Assembly: GCA_937888435.1 (NCBI GenBank)
Contig: CALAQS010000255.1
Location: forward strand, 1-34,321
Reading direction: 5' to 3'
Source of the DNA: an uncultured Acidobacteriota bacterium
Lineage (GTDB): Bacteria; Acidobacteriota; Thermoanaerobaculia; UBA5066
DNA length: 34,321 nucleotides
The notes under the pieces were generated by a model that did no database searches, was not told where the DNA came from, and saw nothing but the letters and a program-made list of their open reading frames with translations. This document shows positions 8,397 to 18,998 of this stretch, in pieces. How positions within the stretch are numbered: position 1 is the first letter of the stretch; the number at the start of each line of letters is the position of its first letter. Made by a program: the position numbers and the translations under genes.

Positions 8397-8828
8397 ATGA
8401 GCCGCTGGGAGCTTTTTCTGCTGCACGCCTCGACGCTCGCGATCGCGATCTCCGGCGTCGTCTACGGCTTCATGAAATACGCCATGACGGGCTCGGACCC
8501 GGATTCCCCTCTCGGCCACCCCTGGCAGCCCGGCGTCCTGAAGGCACACGTTCTCGCGGCGCCGTTTCTCGTCTTCGCCTTCGGGCTCGTGGCGCGCGGA
8601 CACGCGCTGCCGAAATGGAGGTCCGGCGAAAAGACCGGAAAAAAATCCGGGATCTCTCTCCTGGGGCTCGTCGCGCCTCTCGTTCTCTCGGGGTACGCCG
8701 TTCAGGTTTTCACCGGAGATTCACTGAGAAGGGAAACGGGGTGGGGGCACACCGCGGCCGGGGTGCTCTACGTCCTCGCCTACGCCGCGCACCTCCTGAA
8801 GAGAGTCCCCGAGGAAGACCGCGGCTAG
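8397..8828 (+). CDS. Four-TM membrane protein with conserved-looking His pairs, candidate b-heme protein
   Basis: MSRWELFLLHASTLAIAISGVVYGF...LKAHVLAAPFLVFAFGL...WGHTAAGVLYVLAYAAHLLKR; four hydrophobic segments; directly downstream of the FMN-binding gene. Confidence 0.6.
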   Translation: MSRWELFLLHASTLAIAISGVVYGFMKYAMTGSDPDSPLGHPWQPGVLKAHVLAAPFLVFAFGLVARGHALPKWRSGEKTGKKSGISLLGLVAPLVLSGYAVQVFTGDSLRRETGWGHTAAGVLYVLAYAAHLLKRVPEEDRG

Positions 8829-8873
8829 GCGGCGCGCGAACGACAATGCGCTTCAAGGCCGTCGCGCGCTCCG

Positions 8874-9275
8874 TCAGCGCACGTCCGCCAGCGTCGTCTT
8901 CTCCAGCCGGGCCGAGATCACGTCGCGGATTTCCTTGAACACGCGGAGGAGCCGCTTCTCCCTCTCGACGGGCGTCGGCTCGTAGAAGTACGTGCTGACC
9001 GACTCTGTCGGCGCGAGGGCCCCGTCCAGGAGCCGGATCACCTCGGCGAGCGAGATCTTCTCGGCCGGGCGGGCCAGCCGGTATCCGCCATGCGGCCCCT
9101 TCTGGCTCTTCACGAGCCGCGCGCGCTTGAGCGCCATCAGGAGCTGCTCGAGGAACTTCGCGGGAAGACCCTGCGCCTCGGCCATCGCGGCGACGGTGAC
9201 GAAGCCCTCCCCCTTCGCGCGGGCGAGGTGAATGAGCGCCAGCAGCGCGTACTCGCTTCGTCTCGTGAGCCTCAA
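8874..9275 (-). CDS. Rrf2-family transcriptional regulator lacking cysteines
   Basis: MRLTRRSEYALLALIHLA...GLPAKFLEQLLMALKRARLVKSQKGPHGGYRLARPAEKISLAEVIRLLDG is a typical Rrf2 wHTH. TTG start. Confidence 0.88.
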   Translation of the reverse strand: MRLTRRSEYALLALIHLARAKGEGFVTVAAMAEAQGLPAKFLEQLLMALKRARLVKSQKGPHGGYRLARPAEKISLAEVIRLLDGALAPTESVSTYFYEPTPVEREKRLLRVFKEIRDVISARLEKTTLADVR

Positions 9276-9304
9276 GATCTTTATTGTCTCCCGATCAATA
9301 ATAC

Positions 9305-9332
9305 TTGACTAAATCCGTGGGGTAAATAATAT
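9305..9332 (+). promoter_or_regulatory. Putative promoter of the sulfate transport operon
   Basis: TTGACT-N16-TAATAT in an AT-rich divergent region between the rrf2-like and sulfate-binding protein genes. Confidence 0.5.
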
Positions 9333-9334
9333 AA

Positions 9335-9349
9335 GATTTTCTTAGAAGG
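9335..9349 (+). repeat. Dispersed AT-rich repeat, copy B: GATTTTCTTAGAAGG
   Basis: Exact 15-mer in the cysP leader. Confidence 0.75.
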
Positions 9350-9358
9350 GAGTAGGGC

Positions 9359-10450
9359 ATGGCGCGCGTCGATCGACTCCTCCGGACTCACGGCCCGCAT
9401 CGCCGCCTGCGCCGCGGTCCCGCCATCGGCGCGGCGGCCGCCCTCGCCCTTCTCTTCCTATTCGCAGAAATCTCTTCTCCCTCTTCGTCTTCCCTCCTCG
9501 CGGCCCCCGCGTCCGTCACCCTTCTCAACGTCTCGTACGACCCCACGCGTGAGCTGTACGAGGAGATCAACGCCGCGTTCGCGAAGGCCTGGGCGGCGAG
9601 GACCGGCCAGAAGGTCACGATCAACCAGTCGCACGGCGGCTCGGGCAAGCAGGCCCGGTCCGTCATCGACGGCCTCGAGGCCGACGTCGTGACGCTCGCG
9701 CTTTCGGGAGACATCGACGCGATCGCGTCGAGGGCGGGCCTCCTGCCCAGGACGTGGCAGGCGCGGCTCCCGAGGAACAGCACCCCCTTCTCCTCCACGA
9801 TCGTCTTCGTCGTCCGAACGGGGAACCCGAAGAGGATCCGGGACTGGGACGACCTGACGAAGAGAGGGATCGCCGTCATCACGCCGAATCCGAAGACGTC
9901 CGGCGGCGCGCGCTGGAATTACCTCGCCGCCTGGGGATATGCCCTGAAGGGACCGGGCGGAAACGAAAGGACAGCGCGCGACTTCGTTTCGAAGCTTTTT
10001 CGAAACGTACCCGTCCTCGACACGGGCGCCCGCGGAGCCACGACGACATTCGCCGAGCGCGGCCTCGGCGACGTCCTCATCGCCTGGGAGAGCGAGGCGC
10101 TCCTCCTGACGAAGGAGGTCGGTGTGGGCCGCTTCGAGATCGTCGTCCCGTCCGTGAGCATCCTCGCCGAGCCGCCCGTCGCCCTCGTGGACAGGAACGC
10201 CGACAAGCACGGCACGCGCGCCGCGGCGCAGGCCTATCTCGAGTTCCTGTACACGGACGAGGCACAGACGATCGCGGCGAAGCATCACTTCAGGCCCGGG
10301 AGCGCGAAGGTCACGGCCTCTCGCGCCGGCGATTTCCCGAAAGTCTCTCTTTTCACGATCGATGAGGTCTTCGGCGGATGGGGCCAGGCGCAGAAGGTCC
10401 ACTTCGACGACGACGGCACGTTCGACCAGCTCTATCAGCCCGGCCGATGA
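9359..10450 (+). CDS. cysP: Sulfate/thiosulfate-binding periplasmic protein
   Basis: Signal peptide then [26 protein letters not shown]...[35 protein letters not shown]...[19 protein letters not shown]. Confidence 0.9.
   Translation: MARVDRLLRTHGPHRRLRRGPAIGAAAALALLFLFAEISSPSSSSLLAAPASVTLLNVSYDPTRELYEEINAAFAKAWAARTGQKVTINQSHGGSGKQARSVIDGLEADVVTLALSGDIDAIASRAGLLPRTWQARLPRNSTPFSSTIVFVVRTGNPKRIRDWDDLTKRGIAVITPNPKTSGGARWNYLAAWGYALKGPGGNERTARDFVSKLFRNVPVLDTGARGATTTFAERGLGDVLIAWESEALLLTKEVGVGRFEIVVPSVSILAEPPVALVDRNADKHGTRAAAQAYLEFLYTDEAQTIAAKHHFRPGSAKVTASRAGDFPKVSLFTIDEVFGGWGQAQKVHFDDDGTFDQLYQPGR
9985..10007 (+). other. AT-rich intragenic hairpin
   Basis: CGTTTCGAA-GCTTT-TTCGAAACG: perfect 9-bp stem in the cysP CDS. 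Confidence 0.6.
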
Positions 10451-12120
10451 GAGGAGCCAGCCGGCACGGAGTGCTTCCCGGGTTCGGGCCTGCTCTCGGC
10501 GTGACGCTTCTCTATGTCGGCCTCATCGTCCTCGTGCCGCTCGCCGCTCTCTTCGTGAAAACGGCCGGACTCTCTCTTGCGGAGTTCTTTCGCATCGTGA
10601 CGGCGCCGCGCGCGCTCGCGGCCTACCGCCTGAGCTTCGGGGCGGCGCTCGCCGCCGCGCTCCTCAACGCGGTCTTCGGCCTGGTTCTCGCGTGGGTGCT
10701 GGCCCGCTACCGCTTTCGCGGTCGCGCGTTCGTGGACGCGCTCGTGGATCTTCCCTTCGCGCTCCCCACGGCCGTCGCGGGCCTCACGCTCACGGCCGTC
10801 TACTCCAGCCACGGCTGGCTCGGCCGTTTCCTCGAGCCGCTCGGCCTGAAGGTCGCCTTCACGCCCGCCGGCGTCGTCCTCGCGCTCACGTTCGTGGGCC
10901 TGCCGTTCGTCGTCCGCACCGTCCAGCCCGTCCTCGAGGATCTCGACTCGGAGCTGGAAGAGGCCGCGGCCGTTCTCGGGGCCTCGCGCCTGCAGACGTT
11001 CGTGCGCATCGTCCTGCCAAACCTCCTTCCGCCGCTCCTGACGGGGTTCACGCTGGCCTTCGCGCGGGGGCTCGGCGAATACGGCTCGATCGTGTTCGTG
11101 TCGGGCAACATGCCCTTCCGCACCGAGATTGCCCCCTTTCTCATCGTGACGAAGCTCGAGCAGTACGACACGGCCGGCGCCACGGCGATCGCGCTCGTCC
11201 TCCTCGTGACGTCGTTCGTCCTCGTGTTCACGATCAACGCCCTGCAGCGCTGGACGCGGCGCCTGGCCGGCGCGTCCACCGTGATCGGGCGCGGCTTCCG
11301 GCTCGCTCCCGCGCTCGCGGACGCGCCGGCGCTCCGGCGAGGCCTCGTGGCTACCGCGTTCCTTTTTCTCGCGCTCTTCCTCTTCGTGCCGCTCGCGGCC
11401 GTCTTTGTGCAGGCGCTCGCCAAGGGGCCGGCGGCCTACCTCGCGGCGATCACCCAGCCCGCCGCTCTCTCCGCGATCCGCCTCACGCTTCTCACGGCCG
11501 CCGTCGCGGTGCCGTTGCACCTCGTCTTCGGGGTGGTTGCCGCGTGGCTCGTCGCGAAATTCCGATTCCGCGGGAAGGGCCTGCTCGTTTCCCTCATCGA
11601 CCTTCCTTTCGCGGTTTCTCCGGTCATCGCCGGTCTCGTGTTCGTCCTGCTGTTCGGGCGGCAGGGATTCCTCGGACCCTTCCTCGCGGCGCACGACTGG
11701 AAAGTCATTTTTGCCGTCCCCGGAATCGTCCTCGCTACGGTCTTCGTCACGTTCCCATTCGTCGCGCGCGAGGTGCTCGCGGTGCTCGAGGCGCAGGGCA
11801 ACGAAGAGGAGGAGGCCGCTCTCACGCTCGGGGCCAGCGGATGGCAGACGTTCTTTCGCGTGACGCTCCCGAAGGCGCGCTGGGGGCTCCTCTATGGCGT
11901 CGTGCTGTGCAATGCGCGCGCGATGGGAGAGTTCGGCGCCGTCTCGGTCGTGTCCGGGCACATCCGCGGCGTGACGAACACCCTGCCTCTCCACGTCGAG
12001 ATCCTGTACAACGAGTACGACTTCACGGGCGCGTTCGCCGTGGCGTCGCTTCTCACCTTCCTCGCCCTCGTCACGCTCGCGGCCCGGAAGCTGGAGGAAG
12101 CGCGGGTGAAGACGGCATGA
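10447..12120 (+). CDS. Fused sulfate ABC permease CysT-CysW
   Basis: Single 557-aa ORF with two permease domains, each with an EAA loop ([93 protein letters not shown]). ATGA overlap with cysP. Confidence 0.9.
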   Translation: MRGASRHGVLPGFGPALGVTLLYVGLIVLVPLAALFVKTAGLSLAEFFRIVTAPRALAAYRLSFGAALAAALLNAVFGLVLAWVLARYRFRGRAFVDALVDLPFALPTAVAGLTLTAVYSSHGWLGRFLEPLGLKVAFTPAGVVLALTFVGLPFVVRTVQPVLEDLDSELEEAAAVLGASRLQTFVRIVLPNLLPPLLTGFTLAFARGLGEYGSIVFVSGNMPFRTEIAPFLIVTKLEQYDTAGATAIALVLLVTSFVLVFTINALQRWTRRLAGASTVIGRGFRLAPALADAPALRRGLVATAFLFLALFLFVPLAAVFVQALAKGPAAYLAAITQPAALSAIRLTLLTAAVAVPLHLVFGVVAAWLVAKFRFRGKGLLVSLIDLPFAVSPVIAGLVFVLLFGRQGFLGPFLAAHDWKVIFAVPGIVLATVFVTFPFVAREVLAVLEAQGNEEEEAALTLGASGWQTFFRVTLPKARWGLLYGVVLCNARAMGEFGAVSVVSGHIRGVTNTLPLHVEILYNEYDFTGAFAVASLLTFLALVTLAARKLEEARVKTA

Positions 12121-12857
12121 GCGTCGTCGTGACGGATCTGAGGCGCCGCTTCACCCCGGACGGGCCTCCGGCCGTCGCGGGCGTCTCTTTCACCGCGCCC
12201 ACGGGCGCGATCACGGGAATCCTGGGTCCGTCCGGAGCCGGGAAGTCGACGGTGCTCCGGCTGATCGCGGGGCTCGAGGAGCCGGACGCGGGGCGCGTTC
12301 TCCTGCACGGCGAGGACGTGACGGACGTACCGGTCCAGAAGCGGGGAGTCGGCTTCGTGTTCCAGGGCTACGCGCTCTTCGGACACCTCTCCGTGCGCGA
12401 GAACGTGGTCTTCGGCCTGCGCGTGCGGCGCGTTCCGCGCAAGGAGGCTGTAGAGCGGGCGGACGAGCTCCTCCACCGCGTCCAGCTCGACGGCTTCGGG
12501 GACCGCCGCCCGTCGGAGCTCTCCGGCGGCCAGCGACAGCGGGTGGCCTTCGCGCGAGCGCTCGCCGTGAATCCGCGCGTCCTCCTCCTCGACGAGCCGT
12601 TCGGCGCCCTCGACGCGGGCGTGCGCCTCGAGCTCGGCGAGTGGCTCCTCAGGCTTCACGACGAAACGGGCCTGACGACGCTCCTCGTCACGCACGACCA
12701 GCCGGAAGCGTTCGCGCTCGCCGAGCACCTCGTCGTGCTTCTCGACGGGAAGGTCGCGCAGGCGGGCACTCCCGCCGAGCTGCGCGCGCATCCGGCCGAC
12801 AGCCGGCTCGAGGCTTTCCTCAGGGTCGTCTCGCGCGGGCCGCGGCACCCCGCCTAG
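12117..12857 (+). CDS. cysA: Sulfate ABC transporter ATPase CysA (short)
   Basis: GPSGAGKST, LSGGQRQRVAFARAL, VLLLDEPFGALD; ATGA overlap with the permease fusion. Confidence 0.88.
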   Translation: MSVVVTDLRRRFTPDGPPAVAGVSFTAPTGAITGILGPSGAGKSTVLRLIAGLEEPDAGRVLLHGEDVTDVPVQKRGVGFVFQGYALFGHLSVRENVVFGLRVRRVPRKEAVERADELLHRVQLDGFGDRRPSELSGGQRQRVAFARALAVNPRVLLLDEPFGALDAGVRLELGEWLLRLHDETGLTTLLVTHDQPEAFALAEHLVVLLDGKVAQAGTPAELRAHPADSRLEAFLRVVSRGPRHPA

Positions 12858-14284
12858 TTTTCCTCGGGCTTTCGGCGGGAACGGCGGCTCCCGAGCCGCG
12901 TCACCTTCTCGGTGAGGCTCCCTTTCCTCACATGCAGACCCGAGCGCGTCAGGTCGCCGATCGGCCCTTCCAGCGGCACGTCGAGCCCTGCCGACTTCGA
13001 CAGGCCGATCTTCTGGCTTGCGTAGACGCTGCGGTGTCCGACGAGGAGAAACGCCGTCCCGGCGGTGAGCGCCGCGTAGACGCCGACGTCCCGCGGCAGA
13101 AGCTCGATGCCCATGACGGCCGCCGCGATCGGCGTGTTCGCGGCGCCGGCGACGACGCCCACGAAGCCGAAGGCCGCGAAGAGCCCCGTCGGGAGGTGCA
13201 GGAGCCGCGCGAGAGCCGCGCCGCTCGTCGCCCCGATGAAGAAGAGAGGCGTCACGATCCCGCCGCTCCCGCCGGTCTCCAGCGTGACGACCGTCGCGAC
13301 GATCTTCCACAGGAACGCGAGGATCACGATCGTCCCTGTGGCGGCGAGCGCGTTCTCGATCGTCGGGACCCCGAGCCCCGCGTACGCGTCACCGACGAGG
13401 GCGTAAAAGGCCGCGAGAAAAATGCCTCCGGCCACGGCGACGATGTACGGGTGCTCCTCGAAGCGCCTGAGGCCGCGCTCGAGCCCTCGCATCCCCTCGA
13501 TCAGGAGGAGCGCGACGAGGCCGAAGACGGCTCCGAAGAGGATCGACAGGCCGACGAGCTCGGAGCGCCCGAGCCCGCCGAGCCCTTCAGGAAGGGCGGG
13601 CACGGGCGCCCGCGAGCCGCACACGAGGTGCGCGACGATGCCGGACACGAGACAGGGGAAAAGGACCGCGTACTCAATCCGCCCGAGGTAGAGCACCTCG
13701 ATCCCGAAAAGGGCGCCGGAAATTGGCGTCCCGAAGACGGCCGCGAAGCCGCCGCCGATGCCGCAGATCACGAGGCGGCGACGGTCGTCGTCGTTCAGGC
13801 GGAGGACATCGGCGAACAGGCTCGTAATCGCGGCCCCGATCTGGGCGCAAGGTCCTTCCTTCCCCACCGAGCCTCCGAAGGCGAGGGTCACGACCGTCGC
13901 CAGAAGCTTGATGGGCGCGACCTTCCACGGGATCCGGCCGGACTCCCGGTGGATCGCGGCGATGACAGCTTCGGTCCCGTGGCCGCGCGCCGTCGGCGCG
14001 AACCGCCGGATCAGGAGCACACACGCCGGAAGCGCGAGCGGGAGAAGCAATGTCGGCGAGATTCCGCCCGGGGTCACCCGCTTCACCCACGTCCCGGACG
14101 CCGCAAGCGCCCATAGGAACGCGCGCGTCCCAAAGCCGACGCAGAGGCCGGCGGCTGCGCCGAGGACCGTCCACTTCAGCGTGCTGATGACGAGCGCCGT
14201 GTGCTCCGTGTACCAGTGCGTCTCGTCGCTGAGCCGGGGAGGGGGCGCTTCGCCCGGGGGACCGAGGGAAGGCTCTCCTTTCAC
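12854..14284 (-). CDS. ClC-type chloride channel/antiporter
   Basis: [59 protein letters not shown]; multiple TM helices. Confidence 0.88.
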   Translation of the reverse strand: MKGEPSLGPPGEAPPPRLSDETHWYTEHTALVISTLKWTVLGAAAGLCVGFGTRAFLWALAASGTWVKRVTPGGISPTLLLPLALPACVLLIRRFAPTARGHGTEAVIAAIHRESGRIPWKVAPIKLLATVVTLAFGGSVGKEGPCAQIGAAITSLFADVLRLNDDDRRRLVICGIGGGFAAVFGTPISGALFGIEVLYLGRIEYAVLFPCLVSGIVAHLVCGSRAPVPALPEGLGGLGRSELVGLSILFGAVFGLVALLLIEGMRGLERGLRRFEEHPYIVAVAGGIFLAAFYALVGDAYAGLGVPTIENALAATGTIVILAFLWKIVATVVTLETGGSGGIVTPLFFIGATSGAALARLLHLPTGLFAAFGFVGVVAGAANTPIAAAVMGIELLPRDVGVYAALTAGTAFLLVGHRSVYASQKIGLSKSAGLDVPLEGPIGDLTRSGLHVRKGSLTEKVTRLGSRRSRRKPEEN

Positions 14285-14379
14285 AGGCGAAGTCTAAGCT
14301 CCGAGACGAGAGACGCCCACCGGCATCTGAACCTGACGTGCACACGACCCCGTATACCCTTGCGTCCGGGAGACCTCAC

Positions 14380-17034
14380 GTGACCAAGCCGAACGCGCCC
14401 GATCCGGAGTCGCTCCGCCTCGTGGAGGACCGCGTGCGGAAGAAGAACTGGAAACGATGGGGGCCGTATCTCTCCGAACGCCAGTGGGGAACCGTCCGCG
14501 AGGATTACAGCCCGGACGGCTCGGCCTGGGAGTACTTCCCGCACGACGTGGCGCGCTCGCGCGCGTACCGCTGGGGAGAGGATGGCATCGCCGGCATCTC
14601 CGACCGCCACGCGAGCCTCTGCTTCGCGCTCGCCCTGTGGAACGGGGTGGACCCGTACCTGAAAGAGCGCCTCTTCGGCCTCACCGGCGCCGAAGGAAAC
14701 CACGGCGAGGACGTGAAGGAGTACTACTTCTATCTCGACTCCACGCCGACGCACTCGTACATGCGGATGCTGTACAAGTATCCGCAGGCGGAGTTCCCGT
14801 ACGCGAAGTTGCGCGAGGAGAACGGCCGCCGCGGCAGGCGGGAGCTGGAATACGAGCTCCTCGACACCGGCGTCTTCCACGAGAACCGCTACTTCGACGT
14901 CTTCGTCACCTACGCGAAGGCCTCGCCCGAGGACATCCTCGTGGAGATCGAGGTCTTTAACCGCGGCCCCGAAGCCGCGCCGATCCACCTCCTTCCGACG
15001 CTCTGGTTCCGCAACACGTGGTCGTGGGGCCTCAACGCGCGAAAGCCGCGCGCGCGCAAAGCCGAAGGGCCGGCGGGCGCGGCGGCGGTCGCGATCGCGC
15101 ACCCCGCATACGGCGACCGCACGCTGTACGCCGAAGGCGCGCCGGAGCTCCTCTTCACCGAGAACGAGACGAACAACCGCCGCCTCTTCGGCACCGAGAA
15201 CGACGGACCGTACGTGAAAGACGCGTTCCACGAGCGCGTCGTCCACGGCGCCACGGAGGCGGTGAATCCCGCGGGCTTCGGCACGAAAACCGCCGCGTGG
15301 TACCAGTTCGACGTCCCGGCAGGCGGCTCGAAGAGGATCCGGCTGCGCCTGACGGATGCGGTGCCGGCCTATCCGATAGGGCCTCTCTTCGACTCGATTC
15401 TCGCCGCGCGTCGCGCGGAGGCGGATACCTTTTACGCGAACGTGATCCCGGACGACGTCTCGGACGACGCGAAGAGCGTCATGCGCCAGTCGTTCGGCGG
15501 GCTCCTGTGGAGCAAGCAGTACTACGGCTTCGAGATCGCCCGCTGGCTGAAAGGCGATCCCGATCAGCCGCCGCCTCCGCCGGAGCGGAAACACGGCCGC
15601 AACTGCGAATGGGGGCATCTGTACAACGCCGACGTCATCTCGATGCCGGACAAGTGGGAGTACCCGTGGTACGCCGCGTGGGACCTCGCGTTCCACACGG
15701 TGCCGCTCGCGCTCGTCGACCCCGACTTCGCCAAGCAGCAGCTCATCCTGCTCCTGCGCGAGTGGTACATGCACCCGAACGGGCAGCTCCCCGCGTACGA
15801 GTGGAAGTTCAGCGACGTGAATCCGCCCGTCCACGCATGGGCCGCGTGGCGCGTCTACAAGATCGACGCAAAGCGCTCGGGCAGGCCGGACCGCAAGTTT
15901 CTCGAGCGCGTGTTCCACAAGCTGCTCCTGAACTTCACGTGGTGGGTGAACCGCAAGGACGAAGAGGGAAGAAACGTCTTCCAGGGCGGCTTTCTGGGCC
16001 TCGACAACATCGGCGTCTTCGACCGCAGCGCTCCTCTCCCAACCGGCGGCCACCTCGAGCAGTCGGACGGCACGAGCTGGATGGGCATGTATTGCCTGAA
16101 CATGCTCGCGATCGCCCTCGAGCTGTCGCGCGAGGACGACGCCTACGAAGACGTCGCGTCCAAGTTCTTCGAGCACTTCGTCTACATCGCGCGCGCGATG
16201 AACAACCTCGGCGGCGATGGCATCGAGCTGTGGGACAAGCAGGACGGCTTCTATTACGACGTCCTGCACCTCTCCGGCGGCGGCCGCCTCCCGATGCGCG
16301 TGCGCTCGATGGTGGGCCTCGTCCCGCTCTTCGCGGTGGAGACTCTCGAGCCCGACGTCGTGGACCGTCTGCCCGGTTTCAAGCGGCGCATGCAGTGGTT
16401 CATCGACAACCGGCCCGACTTCGCGAGTCACGTCGAGACGATCTCGACGGACGACGGCCCGCGCCGCTTTCTCTCGCTCGTGAGCCGCGACCGCCTGCGC
16501 TCGGTCTTGACGTACCTCCTCGACCCCGGGGAGTTCCTCTCGGACTTCGGCATTCGCGCCCTCTCGCGTTTCCACAGGGAGCACCCGTACGTGATCGACG
16601 TCATGGGCATGGAGCACCGCGTCGATTACGAGCCGGCCGAGTCGTCCACGGGCCTCTTCGGCGGCAATTCGAACTGGCGCGGGCCTGTCTGGTTTCCCGT
16701 GAACTACCTCATCATCGAGTCGCTCCAGAAGTTTCACCATTTCCTGGGCGATTCCTTTCAGGTCGAGTTCCCGACTCGCTCGGGAGAGAGGTCGACGCTG
16801 TCGGACGTCGCCAGCGAGCTCTCGCGCCGCCTCACCCGCATCTTCCTGCGCGACGAGAGCGGCCGGCGGCCCGTCTACGGAGGCGCCGAGACGTTCCAGA
16901 CCGATCCTCACTGGCGCGACTACATCCTTTTCTACGAGTACTTCCACGGCGACATCGGCGCCGGGATCGGCGCGAGCCACCAGACCGGCTGGACCGGGCT
17001 GGTCGCGAAGCTGCTTCAGCAGAGCGGCGAATGA
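14380..17034 (+). CDS. GH63-like glycoside hydrolase (glucosidase family)
   Basis: [64 protein letters not shown]..., [37 protein letters not shown] start. Confidence 0.75.
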   Translation: MTKPNAPDPESLRLVEDRVRKKNWKRWGPYLSERQWGTVREDYSPDGSAWEYFPHDVARSRAYRWGEDGIAGISDRHASLCFALALWNGVDPYLKERLFGLTGAEGNHGEDVKEYYFYLDSTPTHSYMRMLYKYPQAEFPYAKLREENGRRGRRELEYELLDTGVFHENRYFDVFVTYAKASPEDILVEIEVFNRGPEAAPIHLLPTLWFRNTWSWGLNARKPRARKAEGPAGAAAVAIAHPAYGDRTLYAEGAPELLFTENETNNRRLFGTENDGPYVKDAFHERVVHGATEAVNPAGFGTKTAAWYQFDVPAGGSKRIRLRLTDAVPAYPIGPLFDSILAARRAEADTFYANVIPDDVSDDAKSVMRQSFGGLLWSKQYYGFEIARWLKGDPDQPPPPPERKHGRNCEWGHLYNADVISMPDKWEYPWYAAWDLAFHTVPLALVDPDFAKQQLILLLREWYMHPNGQLPAYEWKFSDVNPPVHAWAAWRVYKIDAKRSGRPDRKFLERVFHKLLLNFTWWVNRKDEEGRNVFQGGFLGLDNIGVFDRSAPLPTGGHLEQSDGTSWMGMYCLNMLAIALELSREDDAYEDVASKFFEHFVYIARAMNNLGGDGIELWDKQDGFYYDVLHLSGGGRLPMRVRSMVGLVPLFAVETLEPDVVDRLPGFKRRMQWFIDNRPDFASHVETISTDDGPRRFLSLVSRDRLRSVLTYLLDPGEFLSDFGIRALSRFHREHPYVIDVMGMEHRVDYEPAESSTGLFGGNSNWRGPVWFPVNYLIIESLQKFHHFLGDSFQVEFPTRSGERSTLSDVASELSRRLTRIFLRDESGRRPVYGGAETFQTDPHWRDYILFYEYFHGDIGAGIGASHQTGWTGLVAKLLQQSGE

Positions 17035-18998
17035 CCGCCGGAACGGGCGAGCCCGACGGGCGCGAGTGGCTCGAAGCGAACGGCCTCGGCGGGTACGCGA
17101 TGTCGACCGTCACCGGCGAGAACACGCGCAGGTATCACGGCCTGCTGGTGGCCGCGACGAAGCCCCCCGTTAGCCGCGCCGTGCTCCTGTCGAAAGTCGA
17201 GGAGACGCTCCTCGTGGGCGGCCGGCGCATCGACCTCTCGACGAACCTCTTCCCGGGAACCCGACATCCCGAAGGCTTTCGCTTCCTGGCGGACTTCCGG
17301 ATGGACCCGTTCCCGACGTTCATATGGGACGTGGAAGGCTTCGTCCTCGAGAAGCAAGTCTTCATGCCGCACGGCGAGAACGCCGTGTGCGTGACGTGGC
17401 GGCTCGCGAAGGGCGGGAATGACGCCGGGCCCATCGGCCTCGAGGTGCGCCCCCTCGTCGCGTTCCGCGACTTTCACGCGCTCACGCATGAGAACGACAC
17501 CCTGAACCGCCGGATCGAGATCGCGGAAGGATCGGTTGCGATCCAGCCCTACGAGCGCCTTCCTCAGCTGTTTCTCGGGCACAACGGGCAGGCGGAGCAG
17601 GCCGGAGATTGGTATCGATCCTTCGAATATGAAGAGGAGAGGGCGCGCGGCTTCGACTTCCGCGAGGACCTCTGGCACCCGTTTTCCCTGTCTTTCACCT
17701 TCGAGGAAATCCCGGGCGCCGCGCGCCCCGAGGCGGCGATCATTGCGTCGACCTCCCCCCGCTCCGCCGCCGACATTCACCTTCTAAGAAAATCCGAGCT
17801 CTCCCGAAGAGAGCATCTCGTTCGACGCGCGCCGGGGGGCCCTTCCTTTCGCAAACTCGTCCTCGCCGCCGACCAGTTCCTCGTCGCACGCGGCAACCTG
17901 ACGACCGTGATCGCGGGCTACCCCTGGTTCAGCGACTGGGGCCGCGACACGATGATCGCGCTGCCTGGCCTCACGCTGGCGACCGGCCGGCCGGAGGTCG
18001 CGAAGGAGATCCTCCTCGCGTTCTCGGAGCACGTGGATCAGGGGATGCTGCCGAACCGGTTCCCGGAAGCCGGCGAGGAGCCGGAATACAACGCCGTCGA
18101 CGCGACACTCTGGTATTTCGAGGCCGTGAGGCAGTACGTGGAAACCACGGGCGACCTGACGCTCGTCGGTGACCGCCTCTTCAGAATCCTCGCGGACATC
18201 GTCGCGTGGCATGAGCGCGGCACGCGCTACGGCATCCGTGTAAGCGCGGACGGGCTCCTCCAATGGCACGCCGCGGGCGAGGCGCTGACGTGGATGGACG
18301 CGCGAGTCGAAGGTCGCCCCGTAACACCGCGCGAAGGCAAGCCCGTCGAGATTCAGGCGCTCTGGTTCAACGCGCTCCGCACGATGAGCGACTTCGCGTC
18401 GAGCCTCGGAGACGGAGATTCTGCGAAAGCATATGCGGCGCGCGCGGAACGATGCCGCACGAGCTTCCTCAGGCTCTTCCCCGACGAGACGGCAGCCGGC
18501 CTCGTCGACTGCGTTGACGGCGCGTGGCGCGACCGGTCGGTCCGGCCGAACCAGCTCTTCGCCGTCAGCCTCCACCATTCGATGGTTCCGAAGCCGCTCG
18601 CGCGAAGCGTCCTTGCCATCGTCGAAGAGCATCTCCTGACGCCCTACGGACTCCGCACGCTGTCGCCGAAGGACCCGGCGTACCGGGGCCGCTACGAAGG
18701 CGGGCCCGTGGAACGCGACGCGGCTTATCACCAGGGCACGGTGTGGCCGTGGCTTCTCGGGGCCTATGCAACAAGCTTCCGCCGCGTGAATGGCGACGGC
18801 CCGAAGACCGCGAAGGCGATCCGCCGCCTCCTCGCCCCGCTCGAGGATTTCCTGCTCGGCGACGGCCTCGGCCAGCTCCCGGAGATCTTCGACGGCGACG
18901 CGCCCCACCGCCCGCGCGGCTGCATGGCCCAGGCCTGGAGCGTCGCCGAGATCCTGCGCGTAGCCGTCGACGAGAGAGGCCGGAAGACACGGGAATAG
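17031..18998 (+). CDS. Amylo-alpha-1,6-glucosidase / glycogen debranching enzyme (GH133-like)
   Basis: [78 protein letters not shown] overlap with the upstream gene. Confidence 0.88.
   Translation: MTAGTGEPDGREWLEANGLGGYAMSTVTGENTRRYHGLLVAATKPPVSRAVLLSKVEETLLVGGRRIDLSTNLFPGTRHPEGFRFLADFRMDPFPTFIWDVEGFVLEKQVFMPHGENAVCVTWRLAKGGNDAGPIGLEVRPLVAFRDFHALTHENDTLNRRIEIAEGSVAIQPYERLPQLFLGHNGQAEQAGDWYRSFEYEEERARGFDFREDLWHPFSLSFTFEEIPGAARPEAAIIASTSPRSAADIHLLRKSELSRREHLVRRAPGGPSFRKLVLAADQFLVARGNLTTVIAGYPWFSDWGRDTMIALPGLTLATGRPEVAKEILLAFSEHVDQGMLPNRFPEAGEEPEYNAVDATLWYFEAVRQYVETTGDLTLVGDRLFRILADIVAWHERGTRYGIRVSADGLLQWHAAGEALTWMDARVEGRPVTPREGKPVEIQALWFNALRTMSDFASSLGDGDSAKAYAARAERCRTSFLRLFPDETAAGLVDCVDGAWRDRSVRPNQLFAVSLHHSMVPKPLARSVLAIVEEHLLTPYGLRTLSPKDPAYRGRYEGGPVERDAAYHQGTVWPWLLGAYATSFRRVNGDGPKTAKAIRRLLAPLEDFLLGDGLGQLPEIFDGDAPHRPRGCMAQAWSVAEILRVAVDERGRKTRE
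17780..17795 (-). repeat. Dispersed AT-rich repeat, copy C: GGATTTTCTTAGAAGG on minus strand
   Basis: CCTTCTAAGAAAATCC on plus strand, inside the GH133 CDS. Confidence 0.75.

Noticed and set aside
10435-11994. 519-aa minus-strand ORF opposite the CysT-CysW fusion
   Set aside because: Charged, repetitive translation without domains; the plus strand has a clear permease fusion.
14281-16980. 899-aa antisense ORF opposite the GH63 gene
   Set aside because: Exactly mirrors a recognisable CDS; low-complexity Arg/Glu/Val/Asp-rich translation typical of GC-rich antisense frames.
15018-17030. Upstream extension of the 1326-aa plus-strand ORF 15018-18998
   Set aside because: Only the part from the ATG at 17031 matches the debranching enzyme; the upstream part is an Arg-rich alternate frame of GH63.
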